Origin: Plasmodiophora brassicae
Lineage: Eukaryota > Endomyxa > Phytomyxea > Plasmodiophorida > Plasmodiophoridae
NCBI GenBank assembly: GCA_039704465.1
Contig: JASFAU010000002.1
Span: 248,001-312,000, forward strand
Direction of reading: 5' to 3'
DNA: 64,000 bases
This document shows positions 44,731-54,661 of the stretch, piece after piece; within the stretch, counting starts at the first letter, position 1, and every line of letters starts with the position of its first letter. The notes under the pieces are model-generated. The model ran no database searches. It was not told the DNA's origin and was given only the letters and a program-made list of their open reading frames with translations. The translations under genes and the position numbers were made by a program.

Positions 44731-47388
44731 TTACGGCTCGCCGGCGGCAACCGGAAGGCGAGCACCCAACCCAGCCGCCTTCAACCCTGACGCGATCCGC
44801 TCCCGCAAGTCGACGCGCCCCGTCTTGCCCAAATCGCGAAGAACGCGAACGGCCTGCTCGGCTTCACCCGATCGTCCCGCCTTCAAGCACGCGATCGCCA
44901 GCAGTTCCCAGACCTCCGGGTCGTACCGGTCGATCAGGTTCGCCTCCGTCAGCGCCTCAATCGCTGCACTGTCATCTCCCGAGGCTTCCAGCGCTTCCCC
45001 CAGCCATTTCCATAAGGTCGCCAGCGCCGGCGACTCCCCTTGTCGCAGCGCCAGGATGAACACCTGCGCCGCTCGTCCAGGATCACCCTTGTCCATGTAA
45101 TGTCGACCCAGCCAGGCGCACGCGCGCCTGTCGATCTGCCCTCGGTACACCAGCAGCGTCTCCCAGGTACGGGACGCCTCGTCGCGCATGCCCAATCTCA
45201 TGAGCGCCTCCCCTTGCAGGCGCAACGCGTCCTATGTCAATCGCCACCCGTCAACAAGGCGGTCAGCCTGGGGGCGGGGGGCGTCGCAACAACGCACCTG
45301 CCGGCCGGGCACCTGCCGGCACAGGTCCACGCACCGGTCCCATTCGCGCAGGAGCGCCCAGGCGCGCGCCTCCCTCATCTTCCAGTCGTCCGATGCCGCC
45401 TCCGCCATCCTGACGCCCGTCAGCGCGCCCTGCGGCAGGCCAGCCTCCAGGGCGAACTCCACCGCTTGCGACAGCAACGCCGACGCCGGCGCCTGCAACG
45501 CGGCCGCCGCCCGCTGCAGGTTCCGCTTCGCCAGGCGCGCGTTCCCCGCCCGATGCAGGCCGATGCAGCGCAGGCCAACGGCGAGCGCATCGGTGTCGTT
45601 CCTGTCGACGTCGATCCGCTGAAGCCGGGCGCCGTCCTGATCGCCGGGGTCGCGCTCGATCAGCGCCAGGGCGAGGACGCGCCGGGCGACGCCGTCGTCG
45701 TGGTCGTGTGCGACCAGCTCCGCCACGACGTCGACGCCCTCGTCGACGGCGCCGAACGCGAACAACGCGCGGCCGTACTGCATCCGCGCCTGGCGACCCT
45801 CGTCGTCGTCGATCGGACGCAGGCCGGCCCGAGCGCGATGCTCCCGAACGCGGCCGGCGTCGTCGCCCTGCACGTCCGCCTCCAGCGCCCGCCGGTACCG
45901 GTCCCGGCCCTCGTTGCCGTCGCGCTCCTCGGCAGGTCTGTGGCGGTCGCGGGCGAACCGCCTCCGAAGGACGTCGTTGACGGCGTCGGCCAGGGCGTCG
46001 TGCAACGTCGACAGGTTCGTGTGCGAACCGGGCAGGACGGTCCCGGGCGGGAACAGGTCGCGGACGACGGCGACGACGGGCGCCTTCAGCGACTCCTTGA
46101 TGCGGAAGTACGCGCCGTTGTCGTTGATCCGCGCGACGAGGTCGCCGTCGCCGGGCGAGGCGAACTCGCGCGCCAGCTCGTCGATGGCGCTGTCGAGGTG
46201 CGCGCACAGCCGCTGGCGCGGGGTGCGTCGCACGGCGGCGCGGGCCGCACCCGTTCGCCGCGGCACGACGTCGCCGACGCACGTCGGCATCACGACGAAC
46301 TGTGGCGCTCCACGAACGAGGTCGATCTCGATGGGGACGACGAGATCGCCCTCGCGGATCGCCCCGTGGGTATCGGCGACCGGCACCGGCACGGTCACGT
46401 TGAGCGGGTGCCGCTGCCAGTCGCCCCCTTCCTCCACCTGGTGGTCCATCGCGAACGTCACCGTCATGGCCGGCGCCGTCGCCAGGTCGCTGGCGATCAG
46501 CAGGAACCGGTGCGTGATCGGGAACGTGGACGACGAGAAGGCGATGGAGTGCAGGGCGACCGTGGCCGTCAGGCGCCGGGCCACGTTCGCCGGGACGACG
46601 GCCGCTGCCGGCTGCGATCTGTCCTGGGCCTGTTTCGCGTCGTCGGCCGGCGAGGCGCTGCTAACGGGGCGCTCCCAGACGGCGGGGATCGCGGTCGGCT
46701 CGCCGATGGTCAGCGCCAGGCGAACGTTCGTCTCGTCTTCGGATTCGGTGAAGCAGGGCGCGTCGAACGCCGCCTGCACGAACGGTTCCGGGCGGTCGGG
46801 CGCGCCCAGCCACGCCTCAACGTCGTCCTTGCCGAGTGTGTCAGTCTGGGCGCGTCGGCGTCGATCGCGGGGGATCCCGACCTGATCCTGTAGGAGGAGT
46901 GGCGACACGTCGAGCGCGACCGTCGACAGCGTCAGGCGCGGCGTCGCGCTGTCGTCGACGTTGCCGCCCGCGGGGATGCCGACGATCCTGATCGCGATCG
47001 GCGACGTTAGCAGGCGATCCAGGAGGGCCTGTGGGGTCGATCAGAACAGCACCGGGCGGCGCGCGCTGGCGCCCGAGGGACGACGCACAGGAGTTCGGGG
47101 TGCGGTCATCGCGAACGTGGCGTTCACGTCGAGCGTGGCGGTGCCGTTGATCGGGGTCGGCGCGGAACGAAACGGCGCCGCCCGCCCGTCGATGTGGTCG
47201 ACCTCGACGACGACCCTCGGGCGATCCTCGCGGGTCGGTTCGGGCGCCGGTGCCGCTTTGCCCGGCGCGTCCTTCTTCGCCTTTCCGGTCGGGGATGCGG
47301 CCGCCGCGCCGAACCCCATCGATGCGGCATCGGCGGGCACATTGCGAACCGTCCGCACCTGGATCGCTAGACGCACCGTCGTCGTCAT
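44731..47388 (-). CDS. CFAP70-like flagellar TPR protein
   Basis: Axonemal protein at the base of the outer dynein arm in studied species. Exons 47388-47089, 47028-45298 and 45231-44731 (introns of 60 and 66 nt) give 843 aa. The N-terminus starts MTTTVRLAIQVRTV with repeated beta-sandwich-like segments (RPRVVVEVDHIDGR). The middle segment NDNGAYFRIKESLKAPVVAV matches the CFAP70 region before the TPRs. C-terminal TPRs include RACAWLGRHYMDKGDPGRAA and ALTEANLIDRYDPEVWELLA, close to the last CFAP70 repeats. It is convergent with MON2, the stops lying about 100 bp apart. It is very GC-rich, so a long shadow frame lies on the plus strand. Confidence 0.78.
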
Positions 47389-47530
47389 GGCGCGCGCTCT
47401 GTACGGTAGACTGATGTGGGGCGACGCGTGCCAGTCATAGGGTGCCATCCGACGATGGTGTGTACTGTATGGGGGATGCGGTTGCAGGGCAGCGCGCAGG
47501 CAACCAAGCGGGGGGAAGATCGTACCTACA

Positions 47531-48775
47531 CTAGACTTCGGCGTCGGCCAGCGGCGGGTGCCCCGCCGGCGGACGGTGCCGTTCCGAGTCGCCCTCCGAC
47601 GTCCCGTTCTGGAACAGCAGGCGCCGGTGCCGCCTCTGCATGACCAACACGAAGCAGAAGATGGCCATGCCGCACATGAGCACGACGAGAATGGTCAGGA
47701 CCAGGGCGGCGACGCCCCGCTCGTCCCTCGACGGGGACGACGGGGACGCCCCCGGGGCGCCCGACGCGTCCTGGAACACGCCCAGCGAGTTGACGGCGAA
47801 GTACGCGTCGACGAAGCTGGACGGGTTGTTCCTGACGAAGGTCGTGCAGTTGGAGGCGCGCCTGGCGCAGCCGGACCCGGCCCAGACGGACGGGTCGCCG
47901 GCGTCGTCGCCACAGAACGCCAGGTCGAACACGATCTGCATGCTGGCGAAGTGCGACGACGTGCACGCCGGGGCGAACGTCAGGTTCGCCATCGGCGTCG
48001 GCCACCGGTCCGGCCTGGGCGCGTTCTGGACGATGTCCGCCGGGATGGCCGGCCGCGGGAACAACCAGATCGCGATGCCCGACGCGTCCCACAACGTCGC
48101 GTACACGCCGCCGCCGTTGGCGTTGAACTCGGCGCCGTACGACGCCGGCGTGGTCGCCCGGTTTCCACACCCGACCGCGTCGGCACTGCAATTCAGGGAC
48201 AGGATCGTCGCCGACTGCTGCCTGGCGCCGGCCTGAGTGCACCCGGCGCCGGTATGGAACGACACCACGTTCGAGGTCGCGTTGTGCACGCCTTCGATCA
48301 CGTCGACCTCGCCTGTGCGGCGGTTCAGATCACAGGACACGTCGTCGTGCGCGGGCGGCACCGTACCTGAACTGGGCCAATTGGGCCCCAGGAACCAGTA
48401 GGCGGGCCAGGTGCCGCACCCGACGGGGACGTGCGCCAGGTCGAGCAGGAACAGGCCGCCGTTGAACTGCTGCTTCGACTCGAGGCGGACCGAGCGTCGG
48501 CCGCGCGCGTTGCCGCTGACGATCGCGGTGTGGTCGGCGCGAAGCTGTTGCGCGTTGTTGACGATGGGTACGAGGCCGCCGGACGACGCCGTTAGCCGAT
48601 CGACGTAGTCGACGTAGCCGTGCGTCGGGTCATCGCCGGTGAAGAAGTCGAACTGGTCGAGGAAGTTCGACGACGTCCACGACGCCGTCTGCGTGTACGC
48701 CGGCAGCGCAGTGGTGAAGCGAACGGCGCACGACAGGGCTAGCAATGCCAGGGCAAGACCAGGCGCCCACGACAT
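47531..48775 (-). CDS. Secreted/membrane-anchored GH16-type glycoside hydrolase
   Basis: Single exon, 414 aa. Signal peptide MSWAPGLALALLALSCAV... ends near residue 23. The catalytic motif of family 16, E-x-D-x-x-E, is visible as GEVDVIEGVH, with nucleophile Glu156 and acid/base Glu161. Other features are SVRLESKQQFNGGLFLLDLA, CGTWPAYWFLGPNWPSSG, GAGCTQAG, NCSADAVGC and many Cys, typical of the fungal/oomycete-like endo-beta-1,3(4)-glucanase branch. After the enzyme comes a Ser/Pro linker and one membrane span, about 356-379 (LVLTILVVLMCGMAIFCFVL), then a basic cytoplasmic tail, so the enzyme is predicted to be displayed on the cell surface or in the secretory pathway. The start at 48775 gives the signal peptide; the frame extends upstream. 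Confidence 0.87.
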   Translation of the reverse strand: MSWAPGLALALLALSCAVRFTTALPAYTQTASWTSSNFLDQFDFFTGDDPTHGYVDYVDRLTASSGGLVPIVNNAQQLRADHTAIVSGNARGRRSVRLESKQQFNGGLFLLDLAHVPVGCGTWPAYWFLGPNWPSSGTVPPAHDDVSCDLNRRTGEVDVIEGVHNATSNVVSFHTGAGCTQAGARQQSATILSLNCSADAVGCGNRATTPASYGAEFNANGGGVYATLWDASGIAIWLFPRPAIPADIVQNAPRPDRWPTPMANLTFAPACTSSHFASMQIVFDLAFCGDDAGDPSVWAGSGCARRASNCTTFVRNNPSSFVDAYFAVNSLGVFQDASGAPGASPSSPSRDERGVAALVLTILVVLMCGMAIFCFVLVMQRRHRRLLFQNGTSEGDSERHRPPAGHPPLADAEV

Positions 48776-49007
48776 CGCTGCCGACAGATCGAACTGGTCG
48801 CTTAAGTACGAAGGATCGAACGATCGCCCAGATGGCGGTGACCGTACCTGGGGAGCCGTCGCATTTACGCAGCCCGTTCTGGAAGCGACGCCGTCACGAG
48901 CAAGGCTGTCTGGAGGCGGCAGCAGTGTCACCACGTCGCTGAGCGATACTAGTACTGATCATGGGGAGGCCAGGATGCGACTACTAGCAGTTATTTAGAA
49001 GAACCCG

Positions 49008-49889
49008 TCACATATCGTCCGAATCCGAGTCCGACTCGTCGTCCCGGCGATCGGCATCGCTTTCGCTGAGCCGCCGAAGCGACACGTCCGACAGCGGTAC
49101 GTGCAGGTCCGGGTCGCTGCTGTGCTCCAGGAGCCAGTTGAGCGCCCGCTCGATATCGTACCTGTACAAACGAGCACACACAATTAGACGATTTATCGAC
49201 GGGCGACCGCCCGGCCATCCCAGACATGTTGACAATGAGAGCCTTGACGGATGCCGAATAGCTGAATCCCATTCGCTGTGCGATACGGCGCGTCAGGCCA
49301 GACGCGACGCTAGGGCACACGCGCCCTTACCTGTAACTGTGCAACGTACTCATGTTGCGGGTCAATGTGATGCAGGTCGGCAGACGACACGACGTCCGCC
49401 TCTTGGACATCGACACTCCTCAGCAGCCGTTGCAGGTCGGGCGGGATGTCGCTCAATAGCTGTGCGCAGACGTTGACCGAGGCGGACGTGCGATGACGAC
49501 GACGTCGGCACACCAACCTGCCTCTTGGCAATGATTTGCCGCATGCGGTCGACCAGGCGCGGCTGAGGGGTGAACGGGTCCAGGACATCGTCCGACGCCT
49601 TCTTGCTGCGCTTCGTCGTCGTCGTCGGGCGCACCAGCGCCCTCGGCAGCGGCTTCCCGAGGCAGACGACGACCGAATCGCCGCTGCCGATGCCGGCCGC
49701 CCGCATCGACTGCTCGGCGCGGTCCAGCGGCGCCCCGTCGTACCAGACCTGCAGCGCGTCCGGCGGCAGCGGCACGCCCAGCCGCTTGACGATGGCGGCG
49801 CGCAGGTCCGCGACGCTCGCCGTCCCCGTCTCCAGCGTGATCGGGAACACGGCGCCCGTCAGCGACTTGGCCAACACCGTGAACGGCAT
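49008..49889 (-). CDS. UBL-UBA protein, UBAC1/KPC2-like
   Basis: Exons 49889-49518, 49459-49331, 49275-49208 and 49161-49008 (introns of 46-58 nt) give 240 aa. N-terminal ubiquitin-like domain about 1-78 (FPITLETGTASVADLRAAIV, GVPLPPDALQVWYDGAPLD), a linker with DPFTPQPRLVDRMRQIIAKR, a helical segment LLSDIPPDLQRLL, then a UBA-type domain (MGFSYSASVKALIVN, YDIERALNWLLEHSSDPD) and an acidic Asp/Ser tail. UBL plus UBA with NWLLEH recalls UBAC1 (KPC complex) and shuttle factors; RAD23 is unlikely because the XPC-binding domain is absent. Role: probable recruitment of ubiquitylated substrates. Confidence 0.75.
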
Positions 49890-50041
49890 TTCAGGCTTTG
49901 CGCGTCGCCGTCGTCGGGGGCCGCCGCTGTATCGCGTCAACGTGCCGCGTGCCTACGACGTACGTGGTCGGCGGTGCGATGATGCCGATCGTGTTTCGAT
50001 CGGGCGTTCATTGTATGGGCCAGGATGGATGGTTGCGGCGG

Positions 50042-50910
50042 CTATTTCGACATGGACAGGTGCTTCTCGAGTTCGTCTTTGAGCGACTGGTTGTGCTGTC
50101 GCAGGGCGCCGATCTCGTCCTTGTGCTTGCGCTCGTCGTCGGCCCAGCGTTCGGCGACCTTCTTCTCGAGCTGGACGCACTTGGCGGTCGTGTCGAAGAC
50201 GCTGTTCTCGAGGTCCTTGATTTCCTGCTCGGCCGCCTTGATGTTCTGCTCCATCTCGGCCTGGGTCATGGATCAGTGCAGGCTGCGTTCCGTGCCCCGT
50301 ATCCGTCGTAACCTTCTTCTGTTCGGACTGCAGCGCCTTCCGCATGCCGAACGCGATGCTGCTCTCGTACAGCGTCTGGAACGCCGCGATCGTCATCCTA
50401 ATTTCGTCCCGAACGCGAAGCAGCAGCAGGCCCCGTTCCGCACAGTTAATGGTCAGCTCCCGGATAAGCTCATCTAATTCCGCCAGCGATCAGACAGAGA
50501 CCAGCAGACGCCGTATCTGTGCTTGCTGGCCCCGACCGAAACATTGAGCGTACAGCTCTTCCCGGATCGGGCAGATTCCCGTTTCCCGAGCCTGCCGCTG
50601 CAGCAGCTTCTTGTCCAGGTTGTCCTGCAGCGTGATGACGTCCAGCCGGGTGGCTGGCGTCGAGGAAACGTACTGCACCCACAGCTGTCCGTCCTCGGTC
50701 CATTCCCTGGCACAACGCGGTTCACGTCCCGCAACGCGCGTCTAGCGAACGCGGATCCCACCTGGGCGGCAGGATCGAGTTCAGGATGTCCTCCGTCGGC
50801 GTCAGCTGCGCCCGCTTGCCCAGTGCCGATTTGGCCTTGCCGCGCGACTCCTTGGTCGTGCTGACCAGGATCGGGTTGTTGTACTTGACCAGCGTCTGCT
50901 GCGCCTGCAT
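50042..50910 (-). CDS. Axonemal inner-arm dynein light intermediate chain p28 (DNALI1)
   Basis: Subunit of single-headed inner dynein arms of motile flagella. Exons 50910-50762, 50706-50537, 50473-50313 and 50260-50042 (introns of 52-63 nt) give 232 aa. Collinear with p28: LVKYNNPILVSTTKE, EDILNSILPPREWTEDGQLW, VQYVSSTPATRLDV, RQARETGICPIREELYAQCF, DELIRELTINCAERGLLLLR, VRDEIRMTIAAFQTLYESSI and AFGMRKALQSEQKK, then a coiled-coil tail (KKVAERWADDERKHKDEI). The length is slightly below the usual 240-260. It is divergent from TSEN15 across 185 bp. Confidence 0.93.
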
Positions 50911-51095
50911 CGTCCCGTCGACGGCCGATCGTCGAACGCTGCGACGACACGGGGGGTGGCTGCAGTTCAGACTGTCGCCAGTGCGCGGCTCGCGTCACAC
51001 AGCCAACGGGGCCATGTTGGCATTGGGGCACACACTACCAGTCGCGAGCTGCACATGACGAGTGAGAATGAGCATGGCCCAAATGCCGTACGGCA
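50911..51095. promoter_or_regulatory. Short divergent intergenic region (DNALI1 / TSEN15)
   Basis: Only 185 bp separate the two predicted start codons on opposite strands, so both promoters and 5' UTRs must lie here or overlap. No TATA-like element is obvious. Confidence 0.45.
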
Positions 51096-51618
51096 ATGGC
51101 GGCGTCGCTGCACGATGGTACGGCGCGCGCGTGTGTATGTGTGTGTGTCCCAGCCAGCCGACAGTTGACGCTCGGCATTCCTAGATCTGGGTGAGTTCGA
51201 CGAGTTCGTCCGGCGCTTCCCAAAGTACCGAGAACAGTCCGAGCTCGTGCACCTCGTGTACAACGACCTTCGGCTCGTCAAACAATGGGCAGACGTCGCT
51301 GTGATGGACGCTCCTAAAATCGGGTCCTACCTTATCACTGGTGTGCCATACGCGCAGGTATCCCGTCTCTGTACACTGGCGGCGTCCTTCCTGATATTCG
51401 GCTAGAACGAGAAGGAGGTCGTCCTCCCCCGGTGGGTCTACGACGACGTCACGCCTGGCGACCTACACGCAATTCTTCACGAGACCTCGTCCCGATGTGT
51501 GCTTGCCTTCGCCGACTCGGACTCCACGTTGTCGTACTATGCCATCGACAACGGCATTGCAGCCATGCCGATCGCTGCGAAACTATCCTCCGATAAACCC
51601 GACGTCGACGACGACTAA
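51096..51618 (+). CDS. tRNA-splicing endonuclease subunit TSEN15/Sen15
   Basis: Structural subunit of the nuclear endonuclease that removes tRNA introns. Exons 51096-51117, 51185-51357 and 51406-51618 (introns of 67 and 48 nt) give 135 aa. The first exon holds only MAASLHD and one base. The fold core is recognised by LVHLVYNDLRLVKQWADVAV and VLAFADSDSTLSYYAIDNG, matching the Sen15 signature ending in SDSTxxYY. As expected for Sen15, no catalytic Tyr/His/Lys triad is seen. The tiny first exon is chosen because it supplies an ATG and the right phase; the true start could differ. Confidence 0.8.
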
Positions 51619-51685
51619 CAGTGATTGCCCCAAGTGACTACTCGAGTGTGCCTGTGTTTCGATCGTGCTGAATTTCATGCCGACC

Positions 51686-52368
51686 TCACATATTACGAGG
51701 AAATTGGGTCCCTTGCACGTATCCGCCTCGCAGCGATTGCGCGACCATCTGCTGGAACCTCGTGAGGTCGTTCCGCATGACTTCGGCCGCCTCCTGGTTC
51801 AGCGGATCGTTCGGGTTCGGGTCCAACATCAGGAAGATCAGACCATGTACGACGTTCTGGATGTTCAGCACGGGGCGCCACGATTCCCTGAGAATGTTCA
51901 GACACACCGCACCATTCAGGTCAATGTTCGGATGCCAGATCTGCCACAACGTCAGGCGCCAGCACAGCAGGCGGCAGCAGCCATGGCATACCTTTTCCAG
52001 ACATTTCACTTTCGGCGCCTTGTACGGGTAATGATCGCTGATCTCGAACGAGAACGTATACGTGGCGCCTTTCCAGTAACCCGCATCGGGTTTGACGGAT
52101 ATCGAGAAGCGCATGAGATCGTCCTTGTTCGGCAATATCAGCTTGCAGTTATCAGGCAGGTCAAGCTCCTGCATGTCGCCCATCATTCTCACTGCGACCG
52201 CACATATCAGTCTGACGAATCGCTCCCAGGGACATGCGACCGCCCCCTCATACTCATCGCCGCCGTCTTCTTCTTCTTGCCGTCGCCCGCATCCGCAGCG
52301 GCCGCCTCGTCCGACAGCTTGGTCTTGGCCCGGCGCCCAGCCCCGATCTTGAACAGCGACGCCGACAT
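51686..52368 (-). CDS. NEDD8-conjugating enzyme UBC12 (UBE2M)
   Basis: E2 that transfers NEDD8 to cullins. Exons 52368-52254, 52191-51992 and 51940-51686 (introns of 62 and 51 nt) give 189 aa. The N-terminus MSASLFKIGAGRRAK is the UBC12-specific extension that docks the NEDD8 E1. Then MRMMGDMQELDLPDNCKL, the E2 fold, HPN at 108-110 and catalytic Cys118 in AVCLNILRESWRPVLNIQ, followed by GLIFLMLDPNPNDPLNQEAA and a C-terminal SLRGGY. These features separate it from ordinary ubiquitin E2s. Confidence 0.93.
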
Positions 52369-52550
52369 TTTGTGCGATCCTGCTGATCCGCTGGCACCTG
52401 TTCGGGTTCTCCGGCGGCGGCGGCGTCACACGGCAACTGCGCCCGTCAGCATGATGCAGCTACCCCCGCTGGACTGGAAGAAGCGCTGCCACGTTCACGT
52501 CGTGCTCGTTCCAGTCGGGTTGCCTCGTCGTGACAACACTGCATGCCGGC

Positions 52551-53462
52551 TCATGTATTTCTGGATGTTGAACGATCGTCGTTGGCCCATAGCCGTTGCG
52601 CAGCTTCGCCCCAGGAACGGGCAATCTCGTCCGGATCGAAGTCGCTGGCGTTCTCGTCCCAGTCCTCGGGTACCTCGTCAGTGAATAGTTCGTCACGGTC
52701 GCCTGCGGCACTGGGGACCGCTGTTGCTTCTGAGACGGTTACAGGGCCTTCGTGCTCCTCGGCGGCGCCTTCCGTCACCTGCTGCAACATGTCTGTGCAT
52801 GGCCGACATAATCTTGTTAGCACCAGCGAGACTCGCAAAGTCGTGATATAAAACGGTACCTTCCAGAGAAAGGTGCAATCGACTCGCACTCATCAAATCT
52901 TCAAGCGGAGCGGGTGGCCGACAGATGGACATGCCGTTACGCTCAATGAAGTCGGCAGGGGCGGCGCTGACGAGAGCAAGCCGCTCCGCGAAGACCAGCA
53001 GATCGTGAACCGACACGGACTCTGACAACGTAACCAGTCAGGCGGCTTACTTGCCAATCAGTCGATGAAGACGAACCTTTTCGCTGTACACCGTCAACGT
53101 TCTTGACAGCGTGAGGATCAACCGCCAAGTCATACATTTTATTCTCCAGCGCGTTGACCTCGTTGGCGAACCCGATGATCTTCGCATCAACCTTCTCGAT
53201 TTCTTTCCTGACACGGGCAATGTTCTCCTCGACCTCGTACAACCTAATAACTGCACGCCGGGTCAGCTCCAGCCCGGTGGGGGATGCAGGCTGCAGAAGG
53301 GCGTCACATACGCTGCGATCCGATATCCTGGATGTACGCGTGTTTCTTCAGGACCTGCTTCGTCATCGCCTGTATCGAGGGGACGTTCCCCGACGCGATG
53401 CTCTCCATCAGCCACTGCGCGCGCTGCAGGAAATCGTCCAGATGGCATTGCAGGTGCGACAT
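52551..53462 (-). CDS. Mediator subunit 4 (MED4)
   Basis: Middle-module Mediator subunit. Exons 53462-53312, 53250-53092, 53021-52860 and 52792-52551 (introns of 61, 70 and 67 nt) give 237 aa. An N-terminal coiled coil (LIRLYEVEENIARVRKEIEK) is followed by the MED4 signature VHDLLVFAERLALVSAAPAD with RPPAPLEDLMSASRL, equivalent to the family's L..YA.RI...T..AP and P..P....MR.S.L. The acidic C-terminus (FTDEVPEDWDENASDFDPDE) is typical of a disordered tail. The start MSHLQCHLDDFLQRAQWL is the best ATG; an upstream exon cannot be excluded. Confidence 0.8.
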
Positions 53463-53991
53463 CGACGGATGCTGTCGTCGGTCTCCGTGAGCACCGCAAC
53501 AACGTCGGTTCTGTCGCTTTTATAGCCCGTCATCGATGGGTATACATCAGACAGCTGGTGCCGATGTTCTAGCAACGCAGCCATGAGCGATAGGATCTAT
53601 TGTCATGTCGAGCACGCCCAGGCTTGTTGCTGGAGAACCCGCAAGAGCGAGCTTGCAAAAGCCTACCGAACAGCTTTCGGAGTACCACCACCACGCTGTC
53701 GATCCAGCATCATCTACGCGAGCAACGGATTCGATTATCCAGTGTCTGGGACACTGTCGCAAGGACGCGAGTACAGAAGGTTACTCTGGCCGATGGCCAG
53801 CGCTACAGAGCAAACAAGCATCGGTCTGCTCGCCGACGAGTGCCGCGACGTTGATTTCGAATGCGTTGAGCATCGCAATCGGAATTCCGGCTCAGCCGAT
53901 CCGACACGTGTCGGCAAGCGCGAGAGAGCTGTCTGAGGAGACAATTCACAGATGATAGCAGAACGTAGATCGGATGCTTGTAGTCTACCAC
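53463..53991. other. Intergenic region
   Basis: 529 bp; overlapping plus-strand frames of 84-117 codons share no family feature and look random. No supported gene. Confidence 0.45.
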
Positions 53992-54274
53992 TTAGTGATG
54001 TTTCGCCTGCTTATGGTGGTCTGTGCACGAGCAGGAATAAGACACTCGCAGTCGTGCACCAAACGGCGGAATAACGCTGACCTCCTTTGGTGAAGTACTC
54101 GATCGAGTAGCCGACGGTGCCGACGAGGATGCAGACGTGGATGACCGGGGTGAAACTGTTCGTCTCGACGTACTTGGTACTGTACCACTTGACGAACCGT
54201 CCGAATCCCGACACCGCCTTGTCCTTGGACAGGTTCGACCCCAGATCCTTCAGCGTCTTGTCCATGACCCCCAT
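53992..54274 (-). CDS. Small mitochondrial membrane protein, ATP synthase subunit f-like
   Basis: Exons 54274-54082 and 54020-53992 across a 61-nt intron give 73 aa: a charged N-terminus (MGVMDKTLKDLGSNLSKDKA), FVKWYSTKYVETNSFTPVIH, one membrane span (VCILVGTVGYSIEYF) and a His/Lys-rich C-terminus TKGDHHKQAKHH. This layout, one span ending in an aromatic-Tyr motif followed by HHK..H, resembles subunit f of the mitochondrial ATP synthase. The match is by pattern in a very short protein. The first Met could be two residues upstream. Confidence 0.6.
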
Positions 54275-54661
54275 CGCGACTCCGCGACTGTTCCTCCTCG
54301 CTGCCCGACGCCTTCCACTGACGCCGAACCCCGCGTGACTGACCGCAATGTTGAAACATCGCGCGGCCCCTGCTCTGCAGAGCAGAAACGAGCCAGGCTC
54401 CAAACAGTCTGCCATGGTTCCCAACGTTCGTTCCAAATAACGGGTTGTGTAGACCGATTGTAAAGTAACGGATGTTAATGATTTCAGGAGCCGTCGTTAA
54501 CTGCCAGACAGCACTGGATGTGGGTGCTATAATCGCGCCGTTTGCAAGGTGCTCCTGAGCATTGAGGCCGGCAACATCCTGGTCAGGGTTCGCGTTGCGA
54601 ATGACGCGGTCTTGACCGTCTTGATCGTGGATTCGAGGCCCTACACATGCACGCGCGTTAC
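54275..54661. other. Intergenic region
   Basis: 387 bp between the subunit f-like start and the RhoGEF stop. A long minus-strand frame crosses it (stop near 53985, reaching 54773), but out of frame with both genes; it is treated as a shadow. Confidence 0.45.

Noticed and set aside
45040..46893. 617-codon plus-strand frame opposite the CFAP70-like gene
   Set aside because: Arg/Val/Asp-rich low-complexity translation typical of antisense in GC-rich genes; the minus strand splices into a recognisable TPR protein.
49008..49889. RAD23 as identity for the UBL-UBA gene
   Set aside because: No internal STI1/XPC-binding domain and only one clear UBA; UBAC1-like is the better fit.
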